From an uncultured Lachnospiraceae bacterium (GTDB lineage: Bacteria; Bacillota; Clostridia; Lachnospirales; Lachnospiraceae): a DNA stretch of 64,000 nucleotides. Under the pieces are notes generated by a model, which was not told the DNA's origin, searched no databases, and saw only the letters and a program-made list of their open reading frames with translations. The stretch's first letter is position 1. Each line of letters opens with the position of its first letter. Both the position numbers and the translations under genes were made by a program. Location of the stretch: NCBI GenBank assembly GCA_900550475.1, contig URSA01000011.1, forward strand, positions 18,065-82,064, written 5' to 3'. This document shows positions 35,729 through 44,402 of this stretch, piece after piece.

Positions 35729-36793
35729 CTAAAATCCCCTGTTTGTGGTATAAGCCGCCACCGAGACCGCGATCAGGAAAAGAAGCACGGCGGTTTCCAC
35801 TGTCCGGCAGAGCAGGCGGCTGCCGTTTCCCACCTTGTCCGTACACGCCGTCACACGCTTGTCGCTGACAATCCCCAGAAATGCCGCTGCCGCCTTGAGC
35901 AGCACTCCCGTCAGGAAAATTTCCGCAAGGGGCGCCGCCGCCAAAGCCAGAAGCAGCAGAAGGAAAACCAGTCCCATGCTGTTCTTGATCACCACGGCAG
36001 AGCCTAACACCACCTCCACCACGCCGTCCGCCACATCTCCCACCCCGGGAATTGCGGACACCGCCTTCTGCATGGTGGTGGTCTTGACGGAATCAATAGC
36101 AGGTGTAATCATTGACTGAAAGGCGCTTGCGCCGGTCACCAGCCCAAGAGATGCCTTGAGCAGGAAACGGATTGCCTTCTCCATCCCATCCACCAGCATG
36201 GAGAGCTTCTCCTCAATCCAAAGTCCGTTTACCACCGCCAGCAGCACATAGCTGTAAATAAAAGGAAGGATCAGCGTGAGCAGCACATGCTCCACCAGAT
36301 AGATGAGCAGCAATATGATCTGGTAGCCCGCCGCCGCAGTGAGCGTCCCCGTCGCCACGCCGACGGACAAAAAATAAGCCGGCACGAAAATGCGCACAAA
36401 CTCCACGATCCGGTTCAGCGTCTGCGCCGCCGTGGCGGCAGATGAGAGAAAGCATTTCAAAAGAACCGCCGATATCAGCAGATAGGTGAAATAAAAGCCG
36501 ATGTCCGCCACCTGATGGCTGTCGAATATTTCAATGAAATGGGAAATCAGCGCCGCCGTGATCCCCAGCACCAGCAGCCAGATAAACACATTCTTCACCG
36601 ACTGCACATGCTCCGCCATGCCGTTCACCGCACCCGAGATGGTGTCCGTCACCGCCCCCAGCACATCCCCGGACAAAATCCTTTCAAACATCTCCCAGAG
36701 CGACACGCGGCTCTGCCCGAACAGGGCATCCAGCTTTTGCTGGAGCCCGTCCATCCCGTACTGCCCCCAGATCTCCTCCATCGAAAACGTCAT
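35729..36793 (-). CDS. spoIIIAE: Stage III sporulation protein AE
   Basis: A polytopic membrane protein of the SpoIIIA complex, 354 residues with about seven hydrophobic segments (for example VFIWLLVLGITAALISHFIEIF and LVFLLLLLALAAAPLAEIFLTGVLLK). The family motif around AGASAFQSMITPAIDSVKTTTMQKAVSAIPGVGD is clear. The ATG at 36793 is preferred because AAGGAG lies 6 bases upstream. No cleaved signal peptide is visible, unlike some longer homologues. Confidence 0.92.
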   Translation of the reverse strand: MTFSMEEIWGQYGMDGLQQKLDALFGQSRVSLWEMFERILSGDVLGAVTDTISGAVNGMAEHVQSVKNVFIWLLVLGITAALISHFIEIFDSHQVADIGFYFTYLLISAVLLKCFLSSAATAAQTLNRIVEFVRIFVPAYFLSVGVATGTLTAAAGYQIILLLIYLVEHVLLTLILPFIYSYVLLAVVNGLWIEEKLSMLVDGMEKAIRFLLKASLGLVTGASAFQSMITPAIDSVKTTTMQKAVSAIPGVGDVADGVVEVVLGSAVVIKNSMGLVFLLLLLALAAAPLAEIFLTGVLLKAAAAFLGIVSDKRVTACTDKVGNGSRLLCRTVETAVLLFLIAVSVAAYTTNRGF

Positions 36794-36803
36794 TGCCATC
36801 TCC

Positions 36804-37184
36804 TTAAAAATTCCTGATCTGCTCCAGAACGGTCAACAGGATCGGCAGGCCCGCAAACATGACCGAGAGCTTGCCCATGACCTCGATCTGCCCCGCCACG
36901 GAGGAGAAGCCCGCATCCTTGCAGATTCCCGCACTGAACTCACACACATAGGTAATTCCCACGATTTTGAACAATGTCTTTAAATAACTGCCGTTACCGT
37001 CAAAAAATCCCTGCAAAGTGCTGATCTGGGACAAGAGCTGCGACAGAAAACGAAATGTGTAGGAGAACACCAGCACCGCCGCACCGATTCCGATGTAGAG
37101 CGAATACTCCGGTTTCTGTGTCTTGAACTGTACTGCCAGAAGCACCGCCGCTATCCCCAGAAGGCCGATCTTAATGATTTCCAT
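36804..37184 (-). CDS. spoIIIAD: Stage III sporulation protein AD
   Basis: A 126-residue membrane protein with about four transmembrane segments, starting MEIIKIGLLGIAAVLLAVQ and containing ITYVCEFSAGICKDAGFSSVAGQIEVMGKL, a family signature. AAGGAGG precedes the ATG at 37184. Acts with AC in the SpoIIIA export complex. Confidence 0.92.
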   Translation of the reverse strand: MEIIKIGLLGIAAVLLAVQFKTQKPEYSLYIGIGAAVLVFSYTFRFLSQLLSQISTLQGFFDGNGSYLKTLFKIVGITYVCEFSAGICKDAGFSSVAGQIEVMGKLSVMFAGLPILLTVLEQIRNF

Positions 37185-37204
37185 CTTCCCCCTCCTTTTG
37201 CCTC

Positions 37205-37399
37205 TCACAGTGAAAATAACGCCTGTATTGTAATGAACAGGTCGTATATGTACGGCACAATCCATGTCAGTACCAGGATCAGCCCCGCCAGACTTACCAA
37301 AAAGGCCTGCTCCTCCCTTCCGCTGTGCTTCAATACCTGACTGAGTATGGTCACCAACACTCCCACCGCCGCAATCTTAAAAATCAGACTTACTCCCAT
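37205..37399 (-). CDS. spoIIIAC: Stage III sporulation protein AC
   Basis: A 64-residue protein with two transmembrane helices (FKIAAVGVLVTILSQVLKHSG and LVSLAGLILVLTWIVPYIYDLF). Length and sequence are typical of SpoIIIAC. GGAGG precedes the ATG by 5 bases. Confidence 0.92.
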   Translation of the reverse strand: MGVSLIFKIAAVGVLVTILSQVLKHSGREEQAFLVSLAGLILVLTWIVPYIYDLFITIQALFSL

Positions 37400-37424
37400 T
37401 CCGTCCTCCGTCTTTCCCGCTTTT

Positions 37425-37943
37425 TCAGAGCAGGAGTACCGTCAAAAGCAGCCCGCTCATCATTCCCAGCCCGGCAGCAAGCCTGCCCTGCCGCTCCAGA
37501 TTGTCTTCTCTCACCTTGATCGCACCGGACAACAGATCCCGGTGCTGTTCTATGGTTTTTAACTGCATCTGCCGGTCGGTGTGTCCCGTGCATTTGGGGA
37601 AATTGAGAAAGAACGCCCGCTCCTCCCCGGTTATGGGTGCTTGCGCCAGTGCCTGTCCCATCCGCACCGACCAGATCTCGAAGAAGCTCTCCCCCGTATG
37701 CCTTTCACTCTCCCTGTATATGGCGTCAAGCGCCTCCCCGTAGGGAGCCTCCGCCTTCTCGCTGATCTTTTTGCAGCATTCCGGCAGCGTTGCCTTTCCG
37801 TAACGCACCTCGCTTAAAAACAGCTCCAGCAGCCCCCTCAGATAGCGCAGATGCCAAAGTGCCTCATGCAGCCGCCTCCTGTACCAGAAGCCCACTCCGG
37901 TGCTCCCCGCCACAATGCAGATTGCTCCCACAAGCCGAAACAT
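37425..37943 (-). CDS. spoIIIAB: Stage III sporulation protein AB
   Basis: A 172-residue protein resembling type II/IV secretion GspF-like subunits. It has an N-terminal transmembrane segment (LVGAICIVAGSTGVGFWY), a central helical domain (LRGLLELFLSEVRYGKATLPE) and a C-terminal hydrophobic anchor (LAAGLGMMSGLLLTVLLL). The start at 37943 is preferred; the open frame continues upstream only through spoIIIAA overlap. Confidence 0.92.
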   Translation of the reverse strand: MFRLVGAICIVAGSTGVGFWYRRRLHEALWHLRYLRGLLELFLSEVRYGKATLPECCKKISEKAEAPYGEALDAIYRESERHTGESFFEIWSVRMGQALAQAPITGEERAFFLNFPKCTGHTDRQMQLKTIEQHRDLLSGAIKVREDNLERQGRLAAGLGMMSGLLLTVLLL

Positions 37944-37960
37944 ACGCCTCCCCCTTCCGC

Positions 37961-38953
37961 TCAGCCCAAAGCTTTGTTCTCTCCCGCGCCTGCCTGTCCG
38001 ATCCGCTCCGGTGTCCTTCCCTTTGCAGAGCGGAACAGACTGCGCACCCGCGGGCAGGCGTCCTTCTTCTCCAATTCTATGTACCGTGAAAACATTCCTT
38101 CCTCCAAAAGCTGCGCCACATCCTCCTTCGTCCACAGCTCCTCCACGCTGCTTCCATGGATGGTTGCCAGAATTCCGCATCCGCAGGCAGAGACCCGCCG
38201 GATCGCCTCCACATCCTCCCTGCCTCCCACCTCGTCGATGGCGACAAGCTCCGGTGCCATGGCGCGGATCAGCATGAGCATGCCGAACACCTTGGGACAG
38301 GCATCCAGCACATCCGTCCGTATCCCCACATCATTCTGGGGCGTTCCCAGATAACTGCCCGCGATCTCCGACCGCTCGTCCACCACGCCCACTGTCCGTC
38401 CCCTGCCCCAGCGGCTGCCGTCGGACACCTGTCTGATCAGGTCCCGCAAAAGGGTGGTCTTGCCGCAGCCCGGAGGCGATATAATCAGAGTGTTGCAGAA
38501 TCTTCCGCCCTCGTACAGAAACGGCAGTACGCCGTCCGCCGCGCCCTTCACCTCATGCGCAATCCTGATATTCATGCCGGAAATATGTTTCATGGTGCGT
38601 ATCCTGCCATCCTCCTCTAGCACAACCTGTCCCGCAACACCCACCCGGTGTCCCCCCGGCACGGTGAGAAATCCCTGCTTCAGCTCGTCCTCGTAGGCGT
38701 AAAGGGAATCGTGGCAGATCTGATTCAGGATCGCCAGAAGCGCCTCCCTGTCCATCCGGTAACAGCCTGTCTCCGTATCGGTAAACCCTCCGTACCCATC
38801 CAGAAAACGCTCCCCCTCATGGAGCCTTGCAATCACCGGCTTATCCGCTCTCAGCCTGATTTCCTCAAGTCTGTCATACTGCTTGACCGCACACCCGAAA
38901 GCCGCCCGCATATGGGCTGGAAACAGGTATAAAAGGCTGTCCGCATCCCGCAA
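37961..38953 (-). CDS. spoIIIAA: Stage III sporulation protein AA (ATPase)
   Basis: The secretion-type ATPase that powers the SpoIIIA-SpoIIQ channel. Walker A is SPPGCGKTTLLRDL and Walker B is ELVAIDEVGG; GFLTVPGGHRVGVAG and RTVGVVDERSEIAG are family motifs. The TTG at 38953 has AAGGAGG 7 bases upstream, gives 330 residues, and lies 25 bases from the predicted sigma-E start site. No ATG fits as well. First gene of the operon AA to AH. Confidence 0.94.
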   Translation of the reverse strand: MRDADSLLYLFPAHMRAAFGCAVKQYDRLEEIRLRADKPVIARLHEGERFLDGYGGFTDTETGCYRMDREALLAILNQICHDSLYAYEDELKQGFLTVPGGHRVGVAGQVVLEEDGRIRTMKHISGMNIRIAHEVKGAADGVLPFLYEGGRFCNTLIISPPGCGKTTLLRDLIRQVSDGSRWGRGRTVGVVDERSEIAGSYLGTPQNDVGIRTDVLDACPKVFGMLMLIRAMAPELVAIDEVGGREDVEAIRRVSACGCGILATIHGSSVEELWTKEDVAQLLEEGMFSRYIELEKKDACPRVRSLFRSAKGRTPERIGQAGAGENKALG

Positions 38954-38982
38954 ATCGTCCCCTCCTTCACTCTTGTATACCT

Positions 38983-39813
38983 CTAATATATGTGTGGGCG
39001 GCAGGAATATGACAGGCTGTTTGAATTCTCCGCCTTTTCGCGGATCTTCACAAAGCGCCTGTAAAGACCGTCCGCTGCAATCAATTCGTCGTGGGTGCCG
39101 CACTCGGCGATCCTGCCGTCCTCCACCACAAGGATCTGATCCGCATTCCGGATAGTTGCCAGACGGTGCGCAATGGTGATGATCGTTTTGCCCTTTGTCA
39201 GCTCCGAGATAGCGAACTGGATCAGGTGCTCATTCTCCGGATCGATGCTTGCGGTCGCCTCGTCCAGAATGATGATGGGCGCGCCCTTAAGCATTGCCCT
39301 TGCAATGGAAATACGCTGTTTCTCACCGCCGGAGAGGGTTCCTCCTCCCTCGCCGATCACCGTATCGTAGCCGTCCGGCATCGCCATGATAAAGTCGTGG
39401 CAGCGCGCCTTTTTTGCGGCTTCTATCATCTCCTCCTCCGTAGCGTCCGGCTTGCCGAAGCAGATGTTGGCGCGCACCGTGTCGTGGAACAGGTACACGT
39501 TCTGGAACACCATGGAAACGTTGGACAACAGGCTGTCGCAGGTAAACTCCTTAAGATCATGTCCTCCCACCGTGATCCTGCCGCCCTGCGGATCATAAAA
39601 CCGGGCAACCAGACTGCAGATCGTTGTTTTTCCGGAACCGGACGGCCCCACAATCGCCGTGGAGGTACGCTCCGGAATGCGGAAGCTCACATCCTTTAAA
39701 ATCTGTCTTTCGTCGTATCCGAAATTCACATGCTCAAATGCAATGTCATAGTGGGAAAGCGCAATTTCCTTTCCGTCCGCATCGATGAAATATACAGACT
39801 TTTCTTTTTTTGT
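38983..39813 (-). pseudogene. Orphan ABC exporter nucleotide-binding domain (5'-truncated)
   Basis: An open frame of 276 codons that encodes only the ATPase half of an ABC exporter: Walker A VGPSGSGKTT, Q-loop MVFQNVYLFHD, signature LSGGEKQRISIARAML, Walker B PIIILDEATASID and H-loop AHRL. The membrane domain expected upstream is absent; the frame starts abruptly after a stop at 39814-39816. The last residues come from the spoIIIAA promoter, so the native 3' end may also be lost. Full exporters have close to 600 residues. Probably a remnant. Confidence 0.7.
38985..39013 (-). promoter_or_regulatory. Sigma-E type promoter of the spoIIIA operon
   Basis: GTCATATT (39006-39013), a perfect match to the sigma-E -35 consensus GKCATATT, a 13-base spacer, and CATATATT (38985-38992), 6 of 8 matches to CATACAMT. 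It lies about 32 bases before the spoIIIAA start codon. spoIIIA is a mother-cell sigma-E operon in Bacillus. Confidence 0.75.
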
Positions 39814-39844
39814 CTACATGAAGAACCTAAAAAGCGCACAAAAA

Positions 39845-39872
39845 AGAACACCAAAGTCTCCCTCGGTGTTCT
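39845..39872 (-). terminator. Intrinsic terminator downstream of the lipoprotein gene
   Basis: AGAACACC/GGTGTTCT stem (8 bp) with a 12-base loop, followed by TTTTT on the minus strand, 26 bases after the stop at 39899. It insulates the ABC remnant from upstream transcription. Confidence 0.75.
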
Positions 39873-39898
39873 CTTCTTTCCTCTTTTTTGTTCAGAGC

Positions 39899-40522
39899 TT
39901 ATTCAGCCCATGCCTGCCATTCAACCCACTCATCATCATAGGAAAAGTGATTGCAGCCAAGACCGATGATCTCGCCGTCTGCGGAAAGATTTACGGAGAG
40001 GATTACGCACTCATCGTAGTCGTCCTGATCCTCCTCACAGAACCAGATGTTCTGTACTTCCACATCCTGCATGGCAACCCACTTGCCGTCCTGCTTGTAG
40101 AAGCCAAGATCAAGCCAGACATTCGTTACGTCGCTGCCGTACATATCGTCGGGATCCTCGTTGTTGTACTCCGCAAAGCTGGTATACATTCCGTCATCGC
40201 CGGAGTAGATCTCCCACACTGCATAGCCCTTCACTACATTGTAGAGCTTCTTGTAGTCGGAGAGCTCCATGCCAAGTTTCAGGCCCCTCTGGGTCTCATA
40301 CTCCTCGTCATACTGATCGTAGGAACCGTCGGAATACTTTCTCACATAGGTCACATCTTCATATACGAGAAGCTCACGTCCCTCTTTCAGCGTGATCTCA
40401 TCCTCGCTGCCCTTGAATGTGAAATCGTTCTCCGTCCACTTGCTTGAGGACAGTCCGCTGCAGGCGGTCAGTCCCAGCATCATCGCGCACGCAAGCACGG
40501 CTGCCATTAATCTCTTCTTCAT
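39899..40522 (-). CDS. Small acidic lipoprotein of unknown function
   Basis: A 207-residue secreted lipoprotein: signal peptide MKKRLMAAVLACAMMLGLTAC with lipobox LTAC. The mature part is acidic and aromatic-rich (YSDGSYDQYDEEYETQRGL, DDEWVEWQAWAE) with no domain I recognise. The ATG at 40522 has GGAGG 8 bases upstream. It follows pnp by about 30 bases without a terminator and may be cotranscribed with it. Confidence 0.78.
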   Translation of the reverse strand: MKKRLMAAVLACAMMLGLTACSGLSSSKWTENDFTFKGSEDEITLKEGRELLVYEDVTYVRKYSDGSYDQYDEEYETQRGLKLGMELSDYKKLYNVVKGYAVWEIYSGDDGMYTSFAEYNNEDPDDMYGSDVTNVWLDLGFYKQDGKWVAMQDVEVQNIWFCEEDQDDYDECVILSVNLSADGEIIGLGCNHFSYDDEWVEWQAWAE

Positions 40523-40553
40523 TTGTTCTTCCTCCTCATCAAAATCCCTTGTT

Positions 40554-42644
40554 TTACTGCTGTGCAACATCCTTCATGGAGAAGCTGATTCTTCCCATCT
40601 TATCCTTGCCGAGACATACCACCGTCACAACGTCGCCCAAAGTCAGGACATCCTCCACACGGTCAATACGCTCCTTGGCAATCTTGGAAATATGAACCAT
40701 ACCCTCCTTACCGGGTGCAAACTCTATAAACGCACCAAACTCCTTGATGCTCACAACCTTGCCCTTAAAGATCTGACCTTCTTCAAAGTCGGTCACAATG
40801 ATCTTGATCATGTCGACAGCCTTGTCCATCATTTCCTTGTCGGTGCCGCATACGGATACTTTTCCGTCGTCCGTAATGTCGATCTTCACGCCGGTACGGG
40901 CAATGATCTCGTTGATGGTCTTGCCTCTCTGTCCGACAACGTCCCCAATCTTCTCAGGATCGATCTGGATGGAAATGATCTTGGGTGCGTAAGGTCCTAC
41001 CTCCGCTCTGGGTACTGCGATCGCTTTCTTCATGCAGTTGTCCATGATGAACAGTCTCGCCTCACGGCATCTTGCGATAGCACCTTCCACGATGGGTCTG
41101 GTCAGACCATGGATCTTGATATCCATCTGAATTGCGGTGATGCCCTCCGTCGTACCGGTCACCTTGAAGTCCATATCGCCGAAGAAGTCCTCAAGACCCT
41201 GAATATCTGTCAGGAGAACAAAATCATCGTCTGTGTCACCTGTCACCAGACCGCAGGAGATACCTGCAACCATCTTCTTGATAGGCACGCCTGCTGCCAT
41301 CAGGGACATGCAGGATGCACAGGTGGAGGCCATGGAGGTGGAGCCGTTTGACTCGAAGGTCTCGGATACGGTACGGATTGCGTACGGGAACTCCTCCTCG
41401 GAAGGCAGCACGGGGATCAATGCTCTCTCTGCCAGTGCGCCGTGACCGATCTCTCTTCTTCCCGGACCTCTGGAAACCTTGGTCTCTCCTACGGAGTAGG
41501 AAGGGAAGTTGTACTGATGCATATATCTCTTGGATGTCTCATTCTCATCCAGTCCGTCGATCTTCTGCGCCTCGGAAAGAGGAGCCAGCGTGCAGACGTT
41601 GCAGATCTGGGTCTGTCCGCGGGTAAACATTGCGGAACCGTGTACGCGGGGGATGATATCCACCTCTGCGGCAAGCGGACGGATCTGGGTGATCTCACGG
41701 CCGTCCGGACGCTTGTGATCCTTCAGGATCATCTTGCGGACTGTCTTCTTTTCGTACTGGTATACTGCCTCGCCCAGAACGGCAAGCCAGTCTTCCTTCT
41801 CTGCGAAGGCTGCCTCAAGCTTCTCGGTGATCTGCTTAATGTTCTCCTCGCGGGTCTGCTTGTCGTCGGTAAATACGGCAACTTCCATCTCTGCGGGAGT
41901 CACGATCTCCTTCATGGCGTCAAACATCTCTGCGGGAATTGCGCAGCTTGTATACTCATGCTTGGGCTTTCCAACCTCTGCCACAATGCCGTCGATGAAT
42001 GCGATAATGGTCTGGTTGATCTCATGCGCCTTGTAGATTGCCTCCAGCATCTTTGCCTCTGGAACCTCATTTGCGCCTGCCTCGATCATAATCACCTTTT
42101 CTCTGGTGGAGGCAACGGTCAGGTTCAGATCGCCTTCCTTCCACTGCTGCTGGGAAGGGTTCACGATCAGCTCCCCGTCGATCATGCCGATCTGCGTCAT
42201 GGCGCAGGGGCCGTCGAAGGGAATATCGGAAATGCAGGTTGCGATCGCTGCACCCAGCATTGCCACCAGCTCAGGGCGGCACTCAGGGTCAACGCTCATA
42301 ACCATATTGTTTAAGGTAACGTCATTGCGGTAATCCTTCGGGAACAGGGGACGCATGGGTCTGTCGATTACACGGCTCGTCAGAACAGCGTTCTCGCTTG
42401 CCTTTCCCTCTCTCTTGTTGAAGCCTCCCGGAATCTTGCCCACTGCATACAGCTTCTCCTCGTATTCCACGCTGAGGGGGAAGAAATCGATCCCGTCCCT
42501 GGGCTTGTCCGATGCGGTTGCGCAGGACAGTACCGTGGTGTCGCCGTAATGCATGAAAGCACAGCCGTTTGCCTGCTTGCCCACTCTGCCGATGTCCACG
42601 CTGAGTGTACGTCCGCCAAGTTCCATTGAAAATGTTTTGTACAT
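40554..42644 (-). CDS. pnp: Polyribonucleotide nucleotidyltransferase (PNPase)
   Basis: A phosphorolytic 3'-5' exoribonuclease. Two RNase PH domains (FMHYGDTTVLSCATAS; FTRGQTQICNVCTLA), then a KH domain (IGDVVGQRGKTINEIIARTG, about 560-580) and a C-terminal S1 domain (FKGKVVSIKEFGAFIEFAPGKEGMVHIS). The ATG at 42644 has AAGGAG 6 bases upstream. It follows rpsO, as in most bacteria, and a long leader hairpin lies between them. Confidence 0.97.
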   Translation of the reverse strand: MYKTFSMELGGRTLSVDIGRVGKQANGCAFMHYGDTTVLSCATASDKPRDGIDFFPLSVEYEEKLYAVGKIPGGFNKREGKASENAVLTSRVIDRPMRPLFPKDYRNDVTLNNMVMSVDPECRPELVAMLGAAIATCISDIPFDGPCAMTQIGMIDGELIVNPSQQQWKEGDLNLTVASTREKVIMIEAGANEVPEAKMLEAIYKAHEINQTIIAFIDGIVAEVGKPKHEYTSCAIPAEMFDAMKEIVTPAEMEVAVFTDDKQTREENIKQITEKLEAAFAEKEDWLAVLGEAVYQYEKKTVRKMILKDHKRPDGREITQIRPLAAEVDIIPRVHGSAMFTRGQTQICNVCTLAPLSEAQKIDGLDENETSKRYMHQYNFPSYSVGETKVSRGPGRREIGHGALAERALIPVLPSEEEFPYAIRTVSETFESNGSTSMASTCASCMSLMAAGVPIKKMVAGISCGLVTGDTDDDFVLLTDIQGLEDFFGDMDFKVTGTTEGITAIQMDIKIHGLTRPIVEGAIARCREARLFIMDNCMKKAIAVPRAEVGPYAPKIISIQIDPEKIGDVVGQRGKTINEIIARTGVKIDITDDGKVSVCGTDKEMMDKAVDMIKIIVTDFEEGQIFKGKVVSIKEFGAFIEFAPGKEGMVHISKIAKERIDRVEDVLTLGDVVTVVCLGKDKMGRISFSMKDVAQQ

Positions 42645-42690
42645 GCTTTTCTCCTTCATTTGCTTAATAAGACCGCGTCTGCGGAATCGG

Positions 42691-42778
42691 CTTCAGGAAG
42701 AATGCCGAAACTACTGAAAAAACCACTTACGCCTGCAAATCATTTTTTCAGCGGTCTCGGAACAGATTCTGCCTGAAG
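42691..42778 (-). promoter_or_regulatory. Long imperfect hairpin in the pnp leader
   Basis: Outer arms CTTCAGG/CCTGAAG and AGAAT/ATTCT, a middle CCGA/TCGG pairing and an inner CTGAAAAAA/TTTTTTCAG arm stack into one long stem with small bulges and a 20-base loop (42723-42742). It ends about 47 bases before the pnp start. The position matches the RNase III-processed leader hairpin of E. coli pnp; an analogous autoregulatory role here is inference. Confidence 0.6.
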
Positions 42779-42794
42779 AGTTTACGGGTTACAA

Positions 42795-42833
42795 AAGGCG
42801 GAGAGGCCGAACTAATCGGACACACTCCGCCTT
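42795..42833 (-). terminator. Terminator/attenuator after rpsO
   Basis: AAGGCGGAG/CTCCGCCTT stem (9 bp) starting 14 bases after the rpsO stop, followed by TTTTG on the minus strand. pnp transcripts either read through it or start downstream. Confidence 0.7.
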
Positions 42834-42846
42834 CATGCTCTTTGAA

Positions 42847-43113
42847 CTACTTTCTGATTCCCAATTTGCCGATGATCGCACGATATCTCTCGATATCCTT
42901 CTTCTTCAGATAATCCAGAAGACCGCGTCTCTGGCCTACCATCTTAAGCAGACCTCTGTTGGAATGATGATCCTTGGGATTCTGCTTCATATGCTCGGTG
43001 AGCTCCCTGATTCTCTCGGTCAGAACTGCGATCTGAACCTCAGGTGAACCGGTATCTCCGGGCTTCGTTGCATACTCGTTGATGATTGCTGTTTTCTTCT
43101 CTTTAGAAATCAT
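42847..43113 (-). CDS. rpsO: 30S ribosomal protein uS15
   Basis: An 88-residue S15, the early 16S-binding assembly protein. Canonical sequence: GDTGSPEVQIAVLTERIRELTEH, NRGLLKMVGQRRGLLDYLK and a C-terminal RYRAIIGKLGIRK. Strong AAGGAGGAGAT ribosome binding site. Leads the rpsO-pnp unit. Confidence 0.97.
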   Translation of the reverse strand: MISKEKKTAIINEYATKPGDTGSPEVQIAVLTERIRELTEHMKQNPKDHHSNRGLLKMVGQRRGLLDYLKKKDIERYRAIIGKLGIRK

Positions 43114-43203
43114 GTTGATCTCCTCCTTTTTTCTTAATCGCCTGCTGCCAAGGTCCGGTCGGAGTCCTCCAAAACCTGAGCAACGGCTAAATCATACTTT
43201 GTA

Positions 43204-43232
43204 AGCATAGCACAAACTTTCCTGTTTGTAAA
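43204..43232 (-). promoter_or_regulatory. rpsO promoter
   Basis: TTTACA (43227-43232), 17 bases, TATGCT (43204-43209). The transcript would have a leader of about 80 bases containing GGAGGACTCC and CCTTGGC segments that could form an S15-binding structure; this last point is a guess. Confidence 0.62.
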
Positions 43233-43239
43233 CAAAAAC

Positions 43240-44340
43240 TTATGCGTTCTCGGTGCCTGCGGCATATCTGTCCGCCTGCTCCGCGATCAGCGCCGCATCT
43301 TCAAAATAGTTGATGCGCATGGCAGCCTTCACTTCCGCCACGGTAGCCGCCGCTTCCTCACGCGCCACCTCGCTGCCCTTCTTTAAGATCTCGTAGATGT
43401 CAGGGATCTGCCGCTCCAGCTCTTTCCTGCGGTTGCGGATCGGCTCCAGCTCCTCCTGCATGATGGCGTTCAGGAATTTCTTTACCTTCACATCGCCCAG
43501 ACCGCCTCTCTGGTAATGACCCTTCAGTTCATCCAGATTTGCGTATTCCGGCAGGTATCTCTCAAAATGCTCCGGTCTGCTGAAAGCGTCCAGATAGGTG
43601 AACACGGTGTTGCCCTCCAGAGAACCGGGATCCGTGATCTTCAGGTGGTTGGGATCCGTAAACATACTCATAACCTTGGTGCGCACCTCATCCGCCGAAT
43701 CCGACAGATAGATGCAGTTGCCCAGGGACTTGCTCATCTTCGCCCTGCCGTCCGTTCCCGGCAGTCTGCAGCAGACCTCGTTCTGGGGAATCAGCGCCTC
43801 CGGCTCCACCAGCGTGTCTCCATATACAAAGTTGAACTTTCTCACGATCTCGCGGCACTGCTCGATCATGGGAAGCTGATCCTCCCCGACGGGAACCGTG
43901 GTTGCCTTGAATGCCGTGATATCCGCCGCCTGACTGATGGGATAGGTGAAAAAGCCCACCGGGATGCTGGTCTCAAAGTTGCGCATCTGGATCTCCGCCT
44001 TCACGGTAGGATTCCTCTGCAGTCTGGACACCGTCACAAGGTTCATGTAGTAAAAGGACAGCTCCGCCAGCTCCTGGATCTGGGACTGTATGAACAGCGT
44101 TGATTTTGCCGGATCCAGCCCGCAGGAGAGATAGTCCAGCGCCACCTCGATGATGTTCTGGCGCACCTTCTCCGGATTGTCAGCATTGTCGGTGAGCGCC
44201 TGCGCGTCCGCGATCATAATAAAGATCTTGTCATACTCTCCCGAGTTCTGAAGCTCAACTCTTCTCTTCAAAGATCCCACATAGTGCCCCACATGCAGCC
44301 TTCCCGTAGGTCTGTCCCCTGTCAAAATAATTTTTCCCAT
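43240..44340 (-). CDS. trpS: Tryptophan-tRNA ligase
   Basis: A class I aminoacyl-tRNA synthetase. The HIGH-like motif is TGRLHVGHYVGSL (about 11-23) and the KMSKS loop is RAKMSKSLGN (about 200-209). 366 residues fits the longer Clostridia TrpS. GGAG lies 6 bases before the ATG at 44340. It is downstream of the GGDEF gene; no T-box leader was found in the short gap. Confidence 0.95.
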   Translation of the reverse strand: MGKIILTGDRPTGRLHVGHYVGSLKRRVELQNSGEYDKIFIMIADAQALTDNADNPEKVRQNIIEVALDYLSCGLDPAKSTLFIQSQIQELAELSFYYMNLVTVSRLQRNPTVKAEIQMRNFETSIPVGFFTYPISQAADITAFKATTVPVGEDQLPMIEQCREIVRKFNFVYGDTLVEPEALIPQNEVCCRLPGTDGRAKMSKSLGNCIYLSDSADEVRTKVMSMFTDPNHLKITDPGSLEGNTVFTYLDAFSRPEHFERYLPEYANLDELKGHYQRGGLGDVKVKKFLNAIMQEELEPIRNRRKELERQIPDIYEILKKGSEVAREEAAATVAEVKAAMRINYFEDAALIAEQADRYAAGTENA

Positions 44341-44402
44341 TGTAATCTCCATTCTCTCTGCGGGCTTTCCGCCGCATCGTTTTCCCTCTATATTCTCTCC
44401 TG

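Noticed and set aside
38983..39729. Orphan ABC ATPase as a complete stand-alone transporter subunit
   Set aside because: The sequence type is the fused exporter class, the frame starts without a start codon or ribosome binding site, and no permease gene is adjacent.
44341..44402. T-box leader in front of trpS
   Set aside because: The gap is too short and lacks the T-box sequence and specifier structure.
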